Source: Smittium mucronatum
Lineage: Eukaryota > Kickxellomycota > Harpellomycetes > Harpellales > Legeriomycetaceae
DNA length: 38,643 nt
Assembly (NCBI GenBank): GCA_001953115.1
Contig: LSSL01000011.1
Location: 1-38,643 of the forward strand
Direction: 5' to 3'
Of the stretch, positions 8,706 to 24,603 are shown one piece after another. A program made the translations under genes and the position numbers. The notes beneath the pieces are model-generated. The model saw only the letters and a program-made list of their open reading frames with translations, did no database searches and was not told the DNA's origin. The first letter of the stretch is position 1; the number at the start of each line of letters is the position of its first letter.

Positions 8706-11700
8706 AAATATACTAGAGAATCTAAAGATGTACGGGGCTTTATTATTATGTCGCAATTTTTATGCATGTTGATATATGTGAAAATTCTGTAAACTCTATA
8801 TTTGTTCAGGTGTTTATTTTTTCTGATATTCTAAAACCATTATTTTTTCCTTTTTTGTAAGTATACACTACTAATACTCTAGGGGTTATTATATCCATTA
8901 AAAATTACATTAAGTTTTATTAATATTATTATTAATTATAGACCAGTATTTATTAAAATAGCAATTCTCTGGATGGATAAGTTTGAGAAAAAGATTAATT
9001 GAAAAAAATCAACAAATTTTATTGGATATTTATTCTTGATTTCTATAATTTTAGATCAATAATTTACTTTCTACTAGTTTCTTTTTAATATATGGAATTC
9101 CAATTTTTTTCTGCATTTAAAAGATAGATATGTTTTTGAATATTTAAAATTGCTTCGAGTTTAGTAATTCAAAAACATATTCTCCTTCTCATGCAATAAT
9201 GGTTGTAATTATATCACCGTATTGTTAAATATACATATAAAACATCCCATTTGAATTGAAGAGGTGATGGAGTCCAATTATAATTAACTAGTTCAATTCA
9301 GGGTAAAGGATTCGGATCTAGTAAAATATTAAGTAAACCAAACTATAACAATCTATACATTTTTTAAAAAAAATGAGCTATGTTTTATCCAATTTTTTCG
9401 CGTAAAAAAATTATTTGCCCTTTTTTTTCATTATGAAACTATACTTATTAAACTTCCTCAAGATGTTTTATATATTAATTTACAACTCATCACATTTATA
9501 TTGTGTCTTATTAAACCGATTAAATTGTATATACATTATCCTCTAATTACTGATTTCATATGCACGAAATTAAATAAATAGCACTAAATATATATTTTAA
9601 ATATGGAAACAACAAAATTTTCTAAATTAATACAATTATTTATGTTATGATTTTTCACTGTTGTTTTAAATTCAAAAAGACGTTGTATTAATAAGTTTCG
9701 GGAATAAACTCGTTTAATTTATTTTATTTTATTTTGAGAATATTCATTCATTTTAAATCCCAATTGATTTTTTTGGAAAAATGTTAAATCGGTTTTTAAG
9801 CATTAGTTAAGTATTTTTAGCGATGATTTTTAACCTGTTAATATATATAAATCAAAAGAAAATACAATTAAAATGGATTTTAAAAAATTATTTTTCATTA
9901 ATTAAACATTCCTTATAGTTTATATTTTTCAATAGAATTATTTATATTAAGAATATAAATATTTACCCTTCAGATTTTTCAGCACTAAGATGGCCTTCAG
10001 TTTTATATCAATACAAAAATCTTGGAAAAAATACATTTAAATTTTTCATATTTTTTACTTTAACGGATAGAAAATGTTAAAATCTTGCAAATAAATATCC
10101 AAAGGACTCTTGGTTAAACAAAAGTATTTATTAAAGAATCAGATAAGATAATTTATATCTATAATAGTTAATAAAAATTTAAATCTAATAATGTAACAGA
10201 TTAACTATCGAAATTTAAAAAAATGTCATTTAAAAAGAGCCAATAGATATAATTGTTGTTTTAATTAAGGGCGCTTTATTTTATTTTTTAAAAAAAATCT
10301 GAATTTTTTTATTAAATATTTTATTTAGGAATTTAGAGGATGCAGAGTTTTCTAAAAAAAATCTATATTACGCATGAATCTACATTCCAAATACAAAAAA
10401 AGAATCCTATATTGAAATTAGTATTGATATTTCAGGTTTTATAGAAATCTCGAATAATTATTACATTGATAAAGTATTTACTTATTATAAAAATCATATT
10501 TTTAAGAAAAAAATATGGGTATTGGAATAAAAATACCTAAATTTCATAGTGGAGACCGTGAATTGAGTATATATATATTTTTTTTTTAAAAAAATCATTT
10601 AATATTAATATTGATTTCTTATGCGAATATTTTTTCTCAATATTTGATTAAATGGAATAATTTTTTATTTATTTAAAATTATCATCTAGGGATTTTCTTA
10701 TCTGCATATCTATAATCCAGAACGTTTTTTCTTTATATAACAAATTTTTTGCTCATATTTCATAATCTATTTAAATCATTATCAATAACCGAAAATCGAT
10801 AAAATTTTATATTGATTCGAAAATTAAAGACCTAATTTCTCATAATAAACTGATATTCACTAAAAAGTTATAAATTAATGATAAAGATTTTTTTTAATAT
10901 TTTAGAACAATAATTAAAAACTGAAAATGAAAAATTGGTTTATTATTTTCTAGATAAAACTGCATATGGATATAATTTTAGTAAATCCAGCAAATTTTTT
11001 AAAACGCTGCTATAAAGCATAAGATTTATTTAGGGTGGAAATTTTTCGAAAAATCAAAATGGATAGCCAGTAATATATGTAAAAATGATCATAAGATCTA
11101 TTCTAGGTATTTGCTATTGAAATAATATTCTTTGAAAAGCTTTTATATTTAAATCAGGTTAATTTTTTCAATTTGTGACTGTAAATTTTCAATTCAGTCC
11201 ATTACACATCAGATCGCTGTTTTACTTGGATTAAACATTTTTATATGTAAAAATACTATTTTCTCTTTCAAATAATATTATTTTAAAAATTAAATATTCT
11301 CAAAAGCTCAATACATTTTAATTTAAAAAAATATTTTACTTTTCAAAACATTGAAAAAAAATTTGCTGATAAACATATGTCTCCAAAATTTCGCATCGAA
11401 TTGATTCGATAAGTATAAAAATGAGATCAATTCTTTTTCGTATCCATAAAATATTTTGAAGTCTTGGATCTGTTTTTTTTTATAATTAACCCCTGAAAAT
11501 ATCATCATATTTCGTTTTTTTAAAAAAATGATGAAAATGAAGGGTTTTTTTTATATATTGGAAAAAATATTCTATAACAAAATGGACTATATTTTAATTC
11601 TTGAAAACTATGTTTGCTTATCAAGGATTAGAAAGTTGATAAATTGTATTTAGCCGAAATAATAGAAAATTATGAAATTTGAGAACAATTGAGAAAAATA

Positions 11701-14524
11701 AATATAGAAATGAAAACTATGATAAATTTGCAAAAATACCATTGTAATTTAATTGTAATTATTATTATATAGATTAATATTTTTAATAAGGAGAAGATTT
11801 GTAATTGTATTTTTTGAAAAAAATTAAGAAGATTGTTTTTTAATTTTTTAATGATTGTCATTTTAAGTTAAATAATTTAAAATTAATAAAAAAAAATAAT
11901 CAATATCATAAGGCTCTTAAAACAATATTTTCTATTACAATCGATTTATTTTTTTTCGGTAAATTATATTTATACATCAAATCTATTTTTTTTTTAAAAT
12001 ATTTTTAATCTGAATGGTACTGGGTAAATTTTAGTATACATTATTAATTCTGTAAAATATAGATTACTCCTATATAAATTTTGAAATTAAGTTGCGTTTA
12101 TTTTTTATTATGGCTAAATTAAATTATTAAAAAAGCGGTCAAATTAATTCTTTATTTTATTTTATTCGAGTAATTATTCATTTGAGCATCGATAAAAATA
12201 TTTTTGTGTAATATATATTATTAAGTACTATTAAAAAAAAATCACATCAAAATTTATTATAAACTAGACAGATAGTTTTTTTATTTTTTTGAATTCATAT
12301 TTAAATTTTACAAAAATTTCTATATTAATTTACTTAATAATAAAGAAAAATTTTTTTTATGGATAATGTAACACGTTAAGCTCTTTAACCGATTAATCAC
12401 TCTACTTTAGGTTACTTAATTATTATTATTTTTTTTTTAATTTTTATAAATAAACCTCGTTTTATAGTTTTATCATAACATATTCTTGAAAAACAGCCAT
12501 TATTAATTATGTAAGTAGATGATATATATATCGCTAGGAACTTTAATTTTTTCTTTTAATTAAGAGGCTGTATTAATATAAAATTTTCGCTTTTATTTTT
12601 ACTTTTAAATCAATTTTTATATAATAAAATAAACCCAAATTTAACCAAAACAGTTTATATAAATATATAAAGATATACTGTAAAAAATTAATTAAGTTGT
12701 GAAATATATTTGTCTAATTTTAATTTATTTAATCGATTTAGATAATGAATTTTTACTTTTTCTGAAAAATGTAAAATTAAGGTAACTATATAATAATAAA
12801 AAAAAAAGTTTTAATCTGATAATTTTGACCTATTTTCTAACATATTTAGTACATAAAGATATTAATGATTTCTTTTAATTTTTTTTACGCTATTTTAATT
12901 TATATTAATATCTTTCAACCAAAATTTTCATATATTTATACTATAAAATGGTTAAAAATATAACTTATGAAATTTATAGTGTTATGTAGCTTTAAATATT
13001 TGTAACTCTAGTCCTAATCTCACCTTCTAAAGTGTTATTAAAAATATTATATGAATTATATTTATGATTCAATTAAATTTTTATTTTCTTCTATAAAATT
13101 TTTAAACCATATTTAAATCATTTAGAAATAAAAAAATAAATTAAATTTTGGTCCTAAATGGATTGATTTTTTTCCTGACCACTTATTTCTAATATTAAAA
13201 AAAATAAAAAAAGGTAAATTTTTTTTGAAATTTTTATCACCCAACTACCACCTGGAATTGAGATAACTGAACATTTTCTGTCTTTGATATAAAATGAAAG
13301 TAGATGAAATTAATCTTTTTTTTTTTTTGAAAAATTTATAAGCAAACTTTTATTTAAATTTATTTTAGCTATAAATCAAAATTTGTAATCAGAAATTTTC
13401 GATGTTTAATTTTAAATGTCAAATTAAATAAATTTAAAGGTAAAAAATATTTCAGCTTTAATAATTTTGTAAAATTAAATAATATTTATAAAAGCATGAA
13501 TATAAAATGAGTCATTAGAAAAAAACAAAATATATCGACAAAAAATGAATAAAACAATAATATTTGATTTTAGAGAATTTAATTAAAACCGTTTAATATT
13601 TAATATTCATAAGTATATTATCAAGAGGATGAATATTATTTGGTCTAAACTTTTATAAATTTTTTTTTCTGATACTTATAGTTTATAAAAAATTATTTTT
13701 CAACAGTTTTTTTAAAATATCACAATTTTAATTTTTTAAAATTTAATGAGAAAGTTTTTAACTGTATAAACCTAGTATTTTTATAAATATTGATATCATA
13801 TTTCTGTAAAATTTAAGAATAAATTAATCTCAAATTTTCTATATGATTCCCAAAAACTTGAAATTATGTTTTAATATTTTAAATTTTTCAAAGGAAATTT
13901 GGATTACTATAGAATTTTAATTTTAATTCTTCAGTTAATATAAAAAAAAATTGGTGTAAAAAAATCAAAAAAATCCAATATATACCTACTGGTATATTTT
14001 TTTGATTATCTATATCCATTAAAAATATTAACCGGAAAGTAAAATTCAATTATAGATTATAAAAGTAATTTTTTAAAATAATATATACAGTTTTATTTAT
14101 ATGTGAGTATCGGAAAAATTTAGAATATAAGTTTTTACACCTAATATGTGATTCCATGATATACCGATTGAGAAATATCAAAGATTTTTTAGTAAAATTT
14201 TGCTTTTTTTGAATGATAGATTTAATTGGTTATTGAAATTCCCGCATTTTATAATACAAATATTTTAAACATTTTAAATACTAAATACTTTTTTTATTGC
14301 TTTTTCTTATTTCTTTTGGATTTTAATTGAAAATTATATCCATAATTTATTATATTTTTGATTTTTTAACGCATATATATGAGTAAATTTATAGAAAATC
14401 AAGTTTCTGGTGTTTATATAAAATTATATGATATAAAAGAGGAAATCAAAGCCATCATTTCACCGAATATATCATAAGAAAATTTAACCTAAATTGAACT
14501 CATTGTTTAACTCGATGAAATAAA

Positions 14525-14812
14525 AATGAATTCTCAGATGTTGGGCCTCATAGGGAATTTTTGGAGAATGTAAGATTTATTGACCATAATAAATGTTTTT
14601 TAGACAGTATTTATCATCCAAATGATATTACTTTTATTTATATCAATTTATTTGAATGGTATTTGATTAATCCAATAAAATTTAAAAAATCATTATTAAA
14701 AGAAGTAAAGTTTTTCACGATTCTTAGATATTTCGATTTATATAAGATAAAACACTACCACTTTTTGAAATTTCGCTATATCATCGCTTTTTATAAATAT
14801 AAACTTATATAA
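14525..14812 (+). other. Longest stop-free frame in the left desert, of uncertain meaning
   Basis: About 96 codons without a stop between a TGA and a TAA, with no in-frame ATG near the start. The first third has balanced composition (FSDVGPHREFLENVRFIDHN), and the remainder is rich in Phe, Ile, Tyr and Lys. It could be a gene remnant, but one open frame of this length is not unexpected by chance in this much AT-rich DNA. Confidence 0.2.
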
Positions 14813-17800
14813 TTCGAAATAATATAAATTTCGTAACGAAAATTTAAAATATCCATTAATATTAAAGGAGAAATTTTTCATAATTTGAAAATATATTGTT
14901 AAAAAATTCAAAATAAAAATATTATGAATAAAAAATATTTTCTGCCTTGAAAAGATTCATTCAATAATAAAAGAATTTTTTATAACTTTTTGATGTTTAT
15001 GTGAATATAAATTTTTTTCTTATATATTATTTAATTTTAAATTATGTATAAATAGATTATTAATTTTTGAATATCATTTCGAGCATTTTTAAAGAATTTC
15101 ATTTTCTTATAGAAATATTTGGTCATAACAGATACCGAAAATTTACCTCTAAGTATTTATTTACGAATATAATATTTCAAATCTCTAGTTTTTTTTAAGT
15201 TATTATTATCTCTAAATATTATTCCGGCACTTTTCTCAAAAAAAATTTCCCCATTAATTAGTTTTATTGGCAAAAGATCAACACAATATTAATTTTTTGA
15301 ATTTTTGAGCAGCTTTTTTGGAAGAAAATTAAAAGTAGTTTTTACAATTAGTAATTTTAGATCTTAAATTATATGAAAATATTACTGAATATTCTGAAAT
15401 TTAAATGAATAAATTAAAATTGAAATTTAATATTTTCAATTTATTTTACTTGAGCTATCTATTTTCTTAAGATTAAAAATATGATATTCTGAATGTAAAT
15501 TTGCTTCTCTAGCTTTAGAAAAAATTAGCTACTAGTAAATTCTGAAAAATCCAAATACTTTTTTTTATCTATATAGAAAATAGAAAATTATACATATCTA
15601 AAAATGAAAATTTTCCAGTTAAAATTGAGAAAATGACATTTTTTTTATTCTTTAAATTATTTATTGAAATTTAATAGTAGTCAAAATTTATTTAGTGATC
15701 AAAAAAATAAATTTTAAAAAAGCAATGGGAAATTTTTAATAATAGACAAGATGTATTGCAAATATTTTTTTCTAAAAAATTATATATTGATTTTGCTTAA
15801 AGCTGAATATCATAATATTGAAAAAGTCTTAATTTATTTTATAAAATTAAATGTCTTTTTCAAAAAATATTGGACTGGGAAAATGAATTATGTTTTTCTA
15901 ATAAATTTATGAAAATATGAATTAAAATATTCAACTCTTTACTTTCATTTATACAAGTATTTTAGTCTAGTCAAATACCACTATATGTATTTTTTCATCT
16001 TAGTATCTAGATCAGAAAATGATAAAGAATACGTAGAAGAATTTTTTATATAATATTTAAAAAAAGATGAAATAAAAAGAAGATTTATTGTTCTTATTAA
16101 ATTTAATTTTATATATATCGATCAAATCATGATTTTTTTTAAATAAAGGATTTTAGAGTATGAATTAATGATGATCACACTTTTTTTAAAAAAAATAATA
16201 TTTAATGATATCAAAAAATCAATTTTCATGTTAACAGTTATCCCAGTATAATTATTTTTTCGTTTTTATATCGTCAATTTACCATAAAATTACCTAAAAT
16301 ATCTTAAAAGTAGTTCATTTTTCAATAAAGTAGAAGATGCAAGTTAAAATGGATTTTTTACATAATCATGATTCTTATAAAATAATGGGGTTTAATTAGC
16401 AAAGTTTTTTTTTAATAAAGCGTTTTAATAGGAAAAAGACTAGATTTTTTGAAATAAAATATTATTTTATTCTATATATATATATTTCTAATATTATTTG
16501 GGCTTTGAAATTTTAATTTTCCAATAAATTTTGATATACTAATAAATATTAAATAATAACAATAAGAACATTATTTACTTTTATCTTGAATAAAGTTAAA
16601 TATATTTTTGAGTTTTGGAATTTAAACAAGCCCCAATATTCAAAAATATATACATTAAGCTATTCGATATTAAAATCAGTTGAAAAAGAGTTCTTTAAGC
16701 CATATTTTTATATAATCTCTGTTATTATCAAATCTTTATTGTTTAAATTTATTATTTTAACTTAAATAGGTTTTTAAGCATTATTTTTAGACCTCCTGAA
16801 GATTTTTTTAAACCAAAAAAATAATTTAATTGGTTTTATCTTTTTATTTTGTTTAAAATTTGATATAATTAACTTATAATACATTAAATTTTGGCAATTA
16901 TTTAATCAAAATTATTTAGTATTGATGAAGAATTTTGCGTTATTTAGAATCATTCTCATTATTTATTTAAATATTTAATCATTTAATCATATTTTTGAAT
17001 TATTTGTCACCTATGATGTTATTTTTTGCAAAAAAAATTATTATAATAGTAAAGATGTTAAAAATAATTTGGAAATTAATTGGATATAGAATAAGCAAAA
17101 TTAATTAACCAAATTTTTTCAAGACAGTTTAGCGGTTATTATTAAATGGGAATAAATAAAAAATCATCACTCATTGAATAGATTTTTTATTTATTTGAAA
17201 AAATTTTAACATTTTTTAAAATTAAAATATTTAGCGAATATAACATATATTCCAAGCCTAGACGATTTTTTTATTGAAAATTATCATAAATATTAAAATT
17301 GAAATAATTCCTAAAATTCCGTCTTGAAAAAACTGAAATTCTTTAAAAAAAATTTTATTATTATTTTTCCACGAAAGATATAAGTGAGAATAAAATCATT
17401 ATTTATTATCCCAATTTAATTAAATTTAATTTAGAATCAAAATGTTTAAATCGGATTACCTATAAATAAAAAAGTTTTGCAAAAATTAATAATTATAAAA
17501 TTTCATAGAAATTGTTATAGGGGTTTTTTCTAATTGAAAAATAGAGATTAAAATATATTCTCCGGGCATCAATAGTATTTTTTATACGAAAATAGTATTC
17601 GTTGGACTTTTCATATATTATTCAGTATAGAATTTAAATTTAGTAAAATTAATGATATCCTTTTTTGACTTTTAAACATTTTATTTCGTTAATTTTAAAT
17701 GGTTATATATTAACTTGTAAGTGTTTTAAATATCACCTCTTTATTGGATTTAAATAGATACTTTATACTAATTTAAAACAACTTAAATTATAAAAAATAT

Positions 17801-20800
17801 AATGTTGTTTTATGAATCTGTAAAATTAAAAGTGATTGTTCAAAAAAATCCAGAATATTTGTTTTTAATGATAAAAACTGGCTTTTTAAGAAAATGATTG
17901 AAATTTAAAAAATTGATATTCACCAGTTGTATTATTATTCAAATTATGATATTTTCCCCCGAAAATGTTGCTCGATTATAATATATAGTCAATAGTTATG
18001 ATTATTTTTGTAAAATATGCCGAATCTCATATCCTCATTTACCTATATTTGCATTTAACAAAAAATTTGAAAATAAGCTGTGATTTTAATTATGATCCGA
18101 TATTTTGGCTTAAATAAATCAAATTATCTTTATTTTTTATTCTTTAGAGCAAGTTATTTATATAAAAATCTATTTGATTTATTCTCAAAATCTCTCTAGG
18201 ATTTTCTTGTGTTATATTTTTCATTCAAATGCATGAAGTAAAAATAAATATAGTTTAATAGTGAATTTTTTACAGAAAAGGTTATAGTTATTTTATTAAT
18301 TTCCAAAATATTTAATATTTTTTTAATGATTTTCCCCCAGTTTTAATGTAAATAGCATATTTTTAGAAGCTAGATTTTATTGTTGTTGATTTCATTTAAT
18401 AAATAATAGATATAAAAATACATTTTTTATCAAAAAAAAAGTAATTGGAAGATAATTTTAGTTATTTTATGTATAAGATGTAGAATTTTTACAAAAAAAT
18501 TCCTATTAGGATTACCTTTTTGTAATAATTTTGGTAGAGAAAAGATTTACATTTTTTTATCGATAGATTATTAAATATACTAGTCTCGAATATGATTATT
18601 TATAAACGATAAATAATAAATTTATTATAATTTTTTTTTTTTAAATACAACCATTTTAAAATTTAATATTTCACTTTACTAACTCTAAATCATTCATATA
18701 ATAATGAAGTTTCAATTTCAACCTTTTTTTAGAAAAAAAAAGTCATTTTGGAAGTTGTGAATCGATTTTTAACAACATTTTTTTGTTTTAATCTTTTTTG
18801 TAAAGTTGTAAAATATTCAGTCTTTAAAAATTTGTATTTTTTTTAATGAAAATTATTTGATAAGGCATCAAATTTTCGAGTTAAAATCTTTTAAAAAATT
18901 CACATTTTTTATATTAGATTGAATTTTTTTCATTTAGCATTTTTTATTTTCAACTTTTTTGTTTTTTTTAAGGAAAATTAAATATTTTTTAAATAAAATT
19001 GTTTTAAATCTCTTTTAACTCTTTCATGCCACTTTAGTAAAAATTTGGCTTTAAATTAAAATCCACAAACTTCCACAGTTTCACTAAATTTCACCCTTAG
19101 AATACTAAAAGACAACAAAACCAAATTTTTAAAAACGTAGTTAGTTTCATATTACACGTAAAAAAATTATGACTAGTTAAATTGACGCTGAAATAGAGAT
19201 TTTAAAAAAACGAATAAATTTTTAATTGGGTGAAGAAAATCGCATTGGTAAATTTTACTTGTTAAAATGGAAAATTAAAACAGCAGAAAAAGTAATTTAA
19301 TATTTTAAATTTAAAAAAAGATACTAAGTATTTGGAAAATAACGTTTCAAACTTGATTTATCAGTTCGAAATATTTCTGGCTAATAAAACGCTACAATTC
19401 TGAATTTTTTGGATATTATGTAAGAAAAAACACTTAATGTCCAAAAAGAGTCATTTTTAACATCACATATTTGTTTAAAGTTGATTATTTTCAACTAATA
19501 AATCACTAAAATAATCAAATTTAATGTTATAAATGTAAAAAAAGGCACATATTGTCCGTAAAATGTTATTTTATTTTTATTTATTTAAATTTGGGTCAGT
19601 GAAGTTTATTTAATCGGTCAATAGAAACTCAGAATATTATAAATATCTCTTGTGCATTTCAAAAAATATAATCTGAAAATTTGGTACCTGAAAGGGTTTA
19701 TTTTAAAATTTATAAAAACAATTGAAAATCTTAGAAAAACAAAAGAATTATTTCTTTTTTCGTTTTATTCAACTTTCTTTTAAATAGTAGCATAGCTTTA
19801 AAGATTTTCCAGTAAATTTATAAAGAATTTCTTAAAAATTTTAATTTTATCTTTAAAATGGTTTAGTGCCTTGAAATATCTGTCATTTCTAAAAAAAATT
19901 TACTTAATAGTGTTAATTTAGTGGATTTTTTTATAAATTTATTTCAATATAAGTATATTTTTAATTTTTAATCATTAAAAAATACTTTTATTTATAAGAT
20001 TTAATTTTGCATATTTATTTGAATTATTAATTTATTGGGTTTGAAGTTGAAGTAAATTTTAAAACTAAATATTTCAATATTTAATTTAAATTTTTCTCAT
20101 CAACTTGTCGCTATTGATTTAAATAGCTTAATTTGAACAAAATATATAGTAATTTTAAATTAATACGAAATTTTAGATTGGTTGCTCGAATTTTTAATTT
20201 TTTCAAAATATTAATAAATTTCTAAACTTAATGTAGCTTATTTATTAAGATAAAACTAATTTGATTTATTTAATTTCATAATATTATAATTATCAATAAA
20301 TAAATAAAAATTATTGATAAATATTTAAATATCTTTTTAGTCAATTTATTAATAATATATTATTGAAAATAATTTTAATAATGCACATATTTTTTTCACT
20401 AAAATTATATATAAAAAAAAAAGAATTTTTGAAACAAATCCAAAATCCTTGATAAAGTCAATAATTTTAAAAAAAAATTCTACAAAAGTTTTTTTTGCTA
20501 TTTAATGGCTTTATTTCTAGGAAATTCGTTAAATGTTACTGCCAGCTCTTATTAATATTTTTTGATATATATTTTTTAAATTTTTGATACTTCTTTATTT
20601 GGACTGAATCTATTATTTCTCTAATAAATAATTGAATATTAAACCTTTTTTTTTTTTTTACATATATTTTCAGCTCTTCGGGATAAATTTATCTATTAAA
20701 TAATAGCTTTTATTATTTTGGTAAATAATAAATCATTTATTTGTTAAAAAGTTTAATTATTCAATACCGATCAAATAAAAAAGATGATTTTCACTCTATT

Positions 20801-21440
20801 GAATTTCAGTAATTATACTTAAATTTTCTTTGAAATCTATTCGAATATTTTTTTAATAAAATAGAGTTTATTTTTCTAAATTTATCCATAATTTTTGTGG
20901 AATTATATTCCTACAAAATTAATAGTCTGGCTTAAATATTAAAATATAATTAATTGACCGATTTGAATTAATTTCAATACTAAGTTTTTGACTTTTCTAT
21001 ACAGGAAGAAATAGGCTTATTTTAATAAGCTGAAAATAATTTTATGATATTATCAAAAATAAATAATTATTTATTGATTTAAGATCGCATATACTCTGAA
21101 ATTAAGTTATTATTATACATATACATCACAAAATGATTAATACTTTTTTTAAAGTTAAAACTAATTCATTTTTAGAAATTTAGTGGATGGAAAATATCAA
21201 ACTCAATGCGAGCAGAAGTTCTCATGATATTTATTAAAAAGATATAATAAAAAAAAAATCTCAATCTTTATTTTATGATAATGAATTTTTAATTTTTTTT
21301 AAATAAATTGCTTAAATTCATATATGATGTATATTTTGGGCTTAGTTTTTTTAATTGGAGTTCCTTTCTCCGTTAATTGATAAATTTTTACATAGTTTTT
21401 TTTAATTTCATTAGCTTATAGTCAATTATAAATCTGTTTT

Positions 21441-21464
21441 AAATAAATAAATAAATAAATAAAT
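21441..21464. repeat. (AAAT)6 microsatellite
   Basis: Six perfect AAAT units in the desert. Confidence 0.95.
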
Positions 21465-24400
21465 TTTAAAAATATTAAAACTGAAACATTACATAGTTGC
21501 AAATTATAGATAATTAATTAAAAATACCTCAATATTAATTCATTGTCTTTAAAAACACTTTTACCTATCATTTAAATTAAATTTTCTCTGCCAATATAAA
21601 CTATAAGTTTATCTTTAAAAAAATAATTCAGTGATGACGCATTGAATTTAATAATGATTAATTCCGGAAATTACAATAACAGCTCCTCAAATTTTTATTT
21701 TTTTATTGAAACCGATTATTAAATATAAGGAAGTGGTTTTAAGAGAACAAATAATAATTTTAAATAACATCTTTCTTTAATATTGTTTACATTTCACTAT
21801 TTTCTCGGCGAAACTGATACTATATAGTTTTATCTTTAAAATAATCGCCGTCTATTGGCCACAATAAAATAAAATAAATAATGAAAGGGTATATAATCCA
21901 GATAATATTTCCTGAAAATAATATTAATTTTTATATGTATTTTTTTAGTTTTGATCTCTTATAGACGATTTTATATACTGAAAACTGATATAAATTTTGT
22001 GTAAAATAAATATTTTCCCTTGATAAACCTTTATTTATTTAGTATTCAAGTAAAAGAAATATAATTATTTTATATAATCTAAAGAAAAATACAGATAAAC
22101 AGTAAGCTGTCTAATAATTAGCTCAGACATTAAAATTTATTATTTTTACAAGAATTAGTACTGATGAAAACTTTATGATTATTCATTTTTGTTTTGAAAT
22201 AAAATTTTATACAAATTTTTTATTTTTCGATTTAAAGAAAAATTAAATTTATAAAAATTATCTATCGGAAATAGATAATCTCTTATATTTATTAATAAAT
22301 CCATGAAATATCCATAATTTATGTCTTTTTTTATTATTTCTAAAATATTTTATCTAGTTCATACTTTTTTAAATTATTATTAGAAATATTTCTTGATAAT
22401 TAAAGTTATTTACATATTCTCCCGTACATTTTTTCTCTTATCATCAGACTATAAAAATGCTGAATTTGAAACAAAATATGAAAATACATTCAAGTTGATT
22501 AATTTAGCTTTAAATTCATTTAAAGTATTTATATTATATAACTATTATGATTTAAATACTTACAAAATTTATCAAAATTTTTTTTATATAGAATATGAAA
22601 TTCTCTTTTATCAATTTTTTTTTAATTGGAAACTTTTAAGAATTATAAATTAAATAATTTATAATCACTTACTAAGAAAAACCGTTACTAATTTTTTTAT
22701 AATTAAAAATCTTTTCTGTTTAAACGGATTTTAATTGTAATGACATTTAAGAATTTAAACATATCTCTAGAATATTTCTGATTATAATAAATTATTATTT
22801 GTAGAAATTTTTTTCAGTATTATTTAAATTAAAAACTCAAAAATCATTTTTGTACATATTATTTATTTTAAAAGATAAAAATGGAAAGATCTAAGGTGTT
22901 TTAAAACTAATTCATGGATATCTTAAAAATATTAAAATATTTATCCATTTTAGTTTTCAATAAATCTAAGATATTATGATTATCATCGTTTTTAAAAATG
23001 GAATAAATACCCTTTTTTAAACTAGATGGCCAAATTTAATTTATAGCGATATTTTTAAATATAAAAAATCAATCCATAAATATATTAATCTTAGAGGTTA
23101 GTGTTAGATGTTGTTATAATTGTTACGATTTTTACAGCTTTAGAAATTTATGCTCATCTATTGAATTTAATTTATCAGAACCAATTTGTTATAAAAAATT
23201 TCTATTTATAAAATTAAATTTTTTTTAGATATATAGATGAATGGAGGAATCATTTTTTATATTTGATTTTTTTTAGAAATATTACATGTATTAATTTTAT
23301 TTTTTTTCTTTTATTATAATCTAAATTACGATAAATTGAAGTAAAAAGGTCTTTTATAGATTCTCTTCTGAAATTTGTCTTTTTTAATTCTCTTATTTCA
23401 TTATACACATAAAAATAATAACAGAAATAATTATGTTAGGTTAAAACTTATTTTCAACGTTTCCACCGTAAAAAATTATTTTTAAAATCCTAAATAAAAA
23501 ATTCTAAATTATCTTCTGATAGAATCTCGTGATTAAAAAGAAAATAACTAATAGAACTAAAAATTCAAAAAAAGGAAATAAAGCAAATTATGAAAAGAAA
23601 TTCACATTTGATTAGAGTGAAATTAATATCTCTAATTCGTAATAAACTACAATTATTTCAGAATAATACCGTAAAATATGAATTAATAAATAGGCGAATA
23701 AAATTTTTCGTGATAATTTGGTGTCTTAAATTTTTTTTTCATAATAAATAATTAGACATTTTTCCTTTATAGTAGAGATGAATTATGGTACGATTTATGC
23801 TTTATTTTTAGAAAATTCTTTAGAATTAGAAAAATTATAAAATTTTATATGCTTTTCAACCAGATTTTATTTTTATAGTGATGTAGAAAATTTAATTATC
23901 AAAATTAATATTTATTTATTAAGAAAGTATTTTTGATCGTTTCACCATTGATCAAAATAAATGCATAGATAAAAATTTTTTTTTGTTGTTTTAATTATCC
24001 AAAATAATAATAATATTTCATATACCTTTCTTTATACAATTATATATCAATAGAAAAAAAACACACTCCACTTCGTTATTTCTTGTATTTTTCACTACTA
24101 TCATTTTAAAAAAGTTAAAAATTGTTAAGAGCTTGAAAAAAAAATAATCAGATTCTAATTTCAAATATTTATTTAATATTTTCAAGTATATAAAAAAAAA
24201 ATTCGGTGTATCTTAAACTGATGCAATATTTTTATCAAAAAATTTTCTCGGTCTAACATTTATTAAACTATTCTGTCATTTAATAATTATTAAATTAATA
24301 GCAAAATCATTTTTCATAAATTTTATAAAAGAAAATATAATTTTCATCTATTGGAAACCAATTTTCAATATATTTTAGTCGCATCGTATTTTTTTAATAA

Positions 24401-24603
24401 TTTTTGTAACTTATATTTATAAATACAAATCATAATTTCAATTTATAATTAAATTAAATTTTAAAATTCATAATGTGATTCTTTTGTTGATTCTCTCTAT
24501 TCCAATGAGACTTTTAAAAAAAAAACATTTACATGCACTATGTAAGGATCAGGTTTAATGGGATAATTTTAATGATAAAAGGTAAAAGGATATACTTAGT
24601 TAA

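Larger units (their letters stand above)
8238..8720. other. 3' flank of COX10 and edge of the AT-rich desert
   Basis: T-rich, with TTTTTATC and A/T runs compatible with a fungal terminator. It contains an (AT)11 microsatellite and a C11 run, both listed separately. GC falls to desert level after about 8700. Confidence 0.6.
8721..24480. other. AT-rich gene desert, left part (about 15.8 kb)
   Basis: I see no intact gene, RNA gene or long repeat. Composition is about 15% GC in sampled lines, made of T and A runs. The longest stop-free frames are 14525-14812 on the plus strand (about 96 codons) and 22384-22653 on the plus strand (about 90 codons, rich in Phe, Ile, Tyr, Asn and Lys). They lack ATG starts and are near the length expected by chance at this composition over 30 kb and six frames. 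The stretch could be a regional centromere, heterochromatin or simply unconstrained spacer, and the sequence does not decide. Confidence 0.6.

Noticed and set aside
22393..22653. 86-codon open frame on the plus strand
   Set aside because: TTG start, dominated by Phe, Ile, Tyr, Asn and Lys as random AT-rich codons give. Length is near the chance maximum for 30 kb in six frames.
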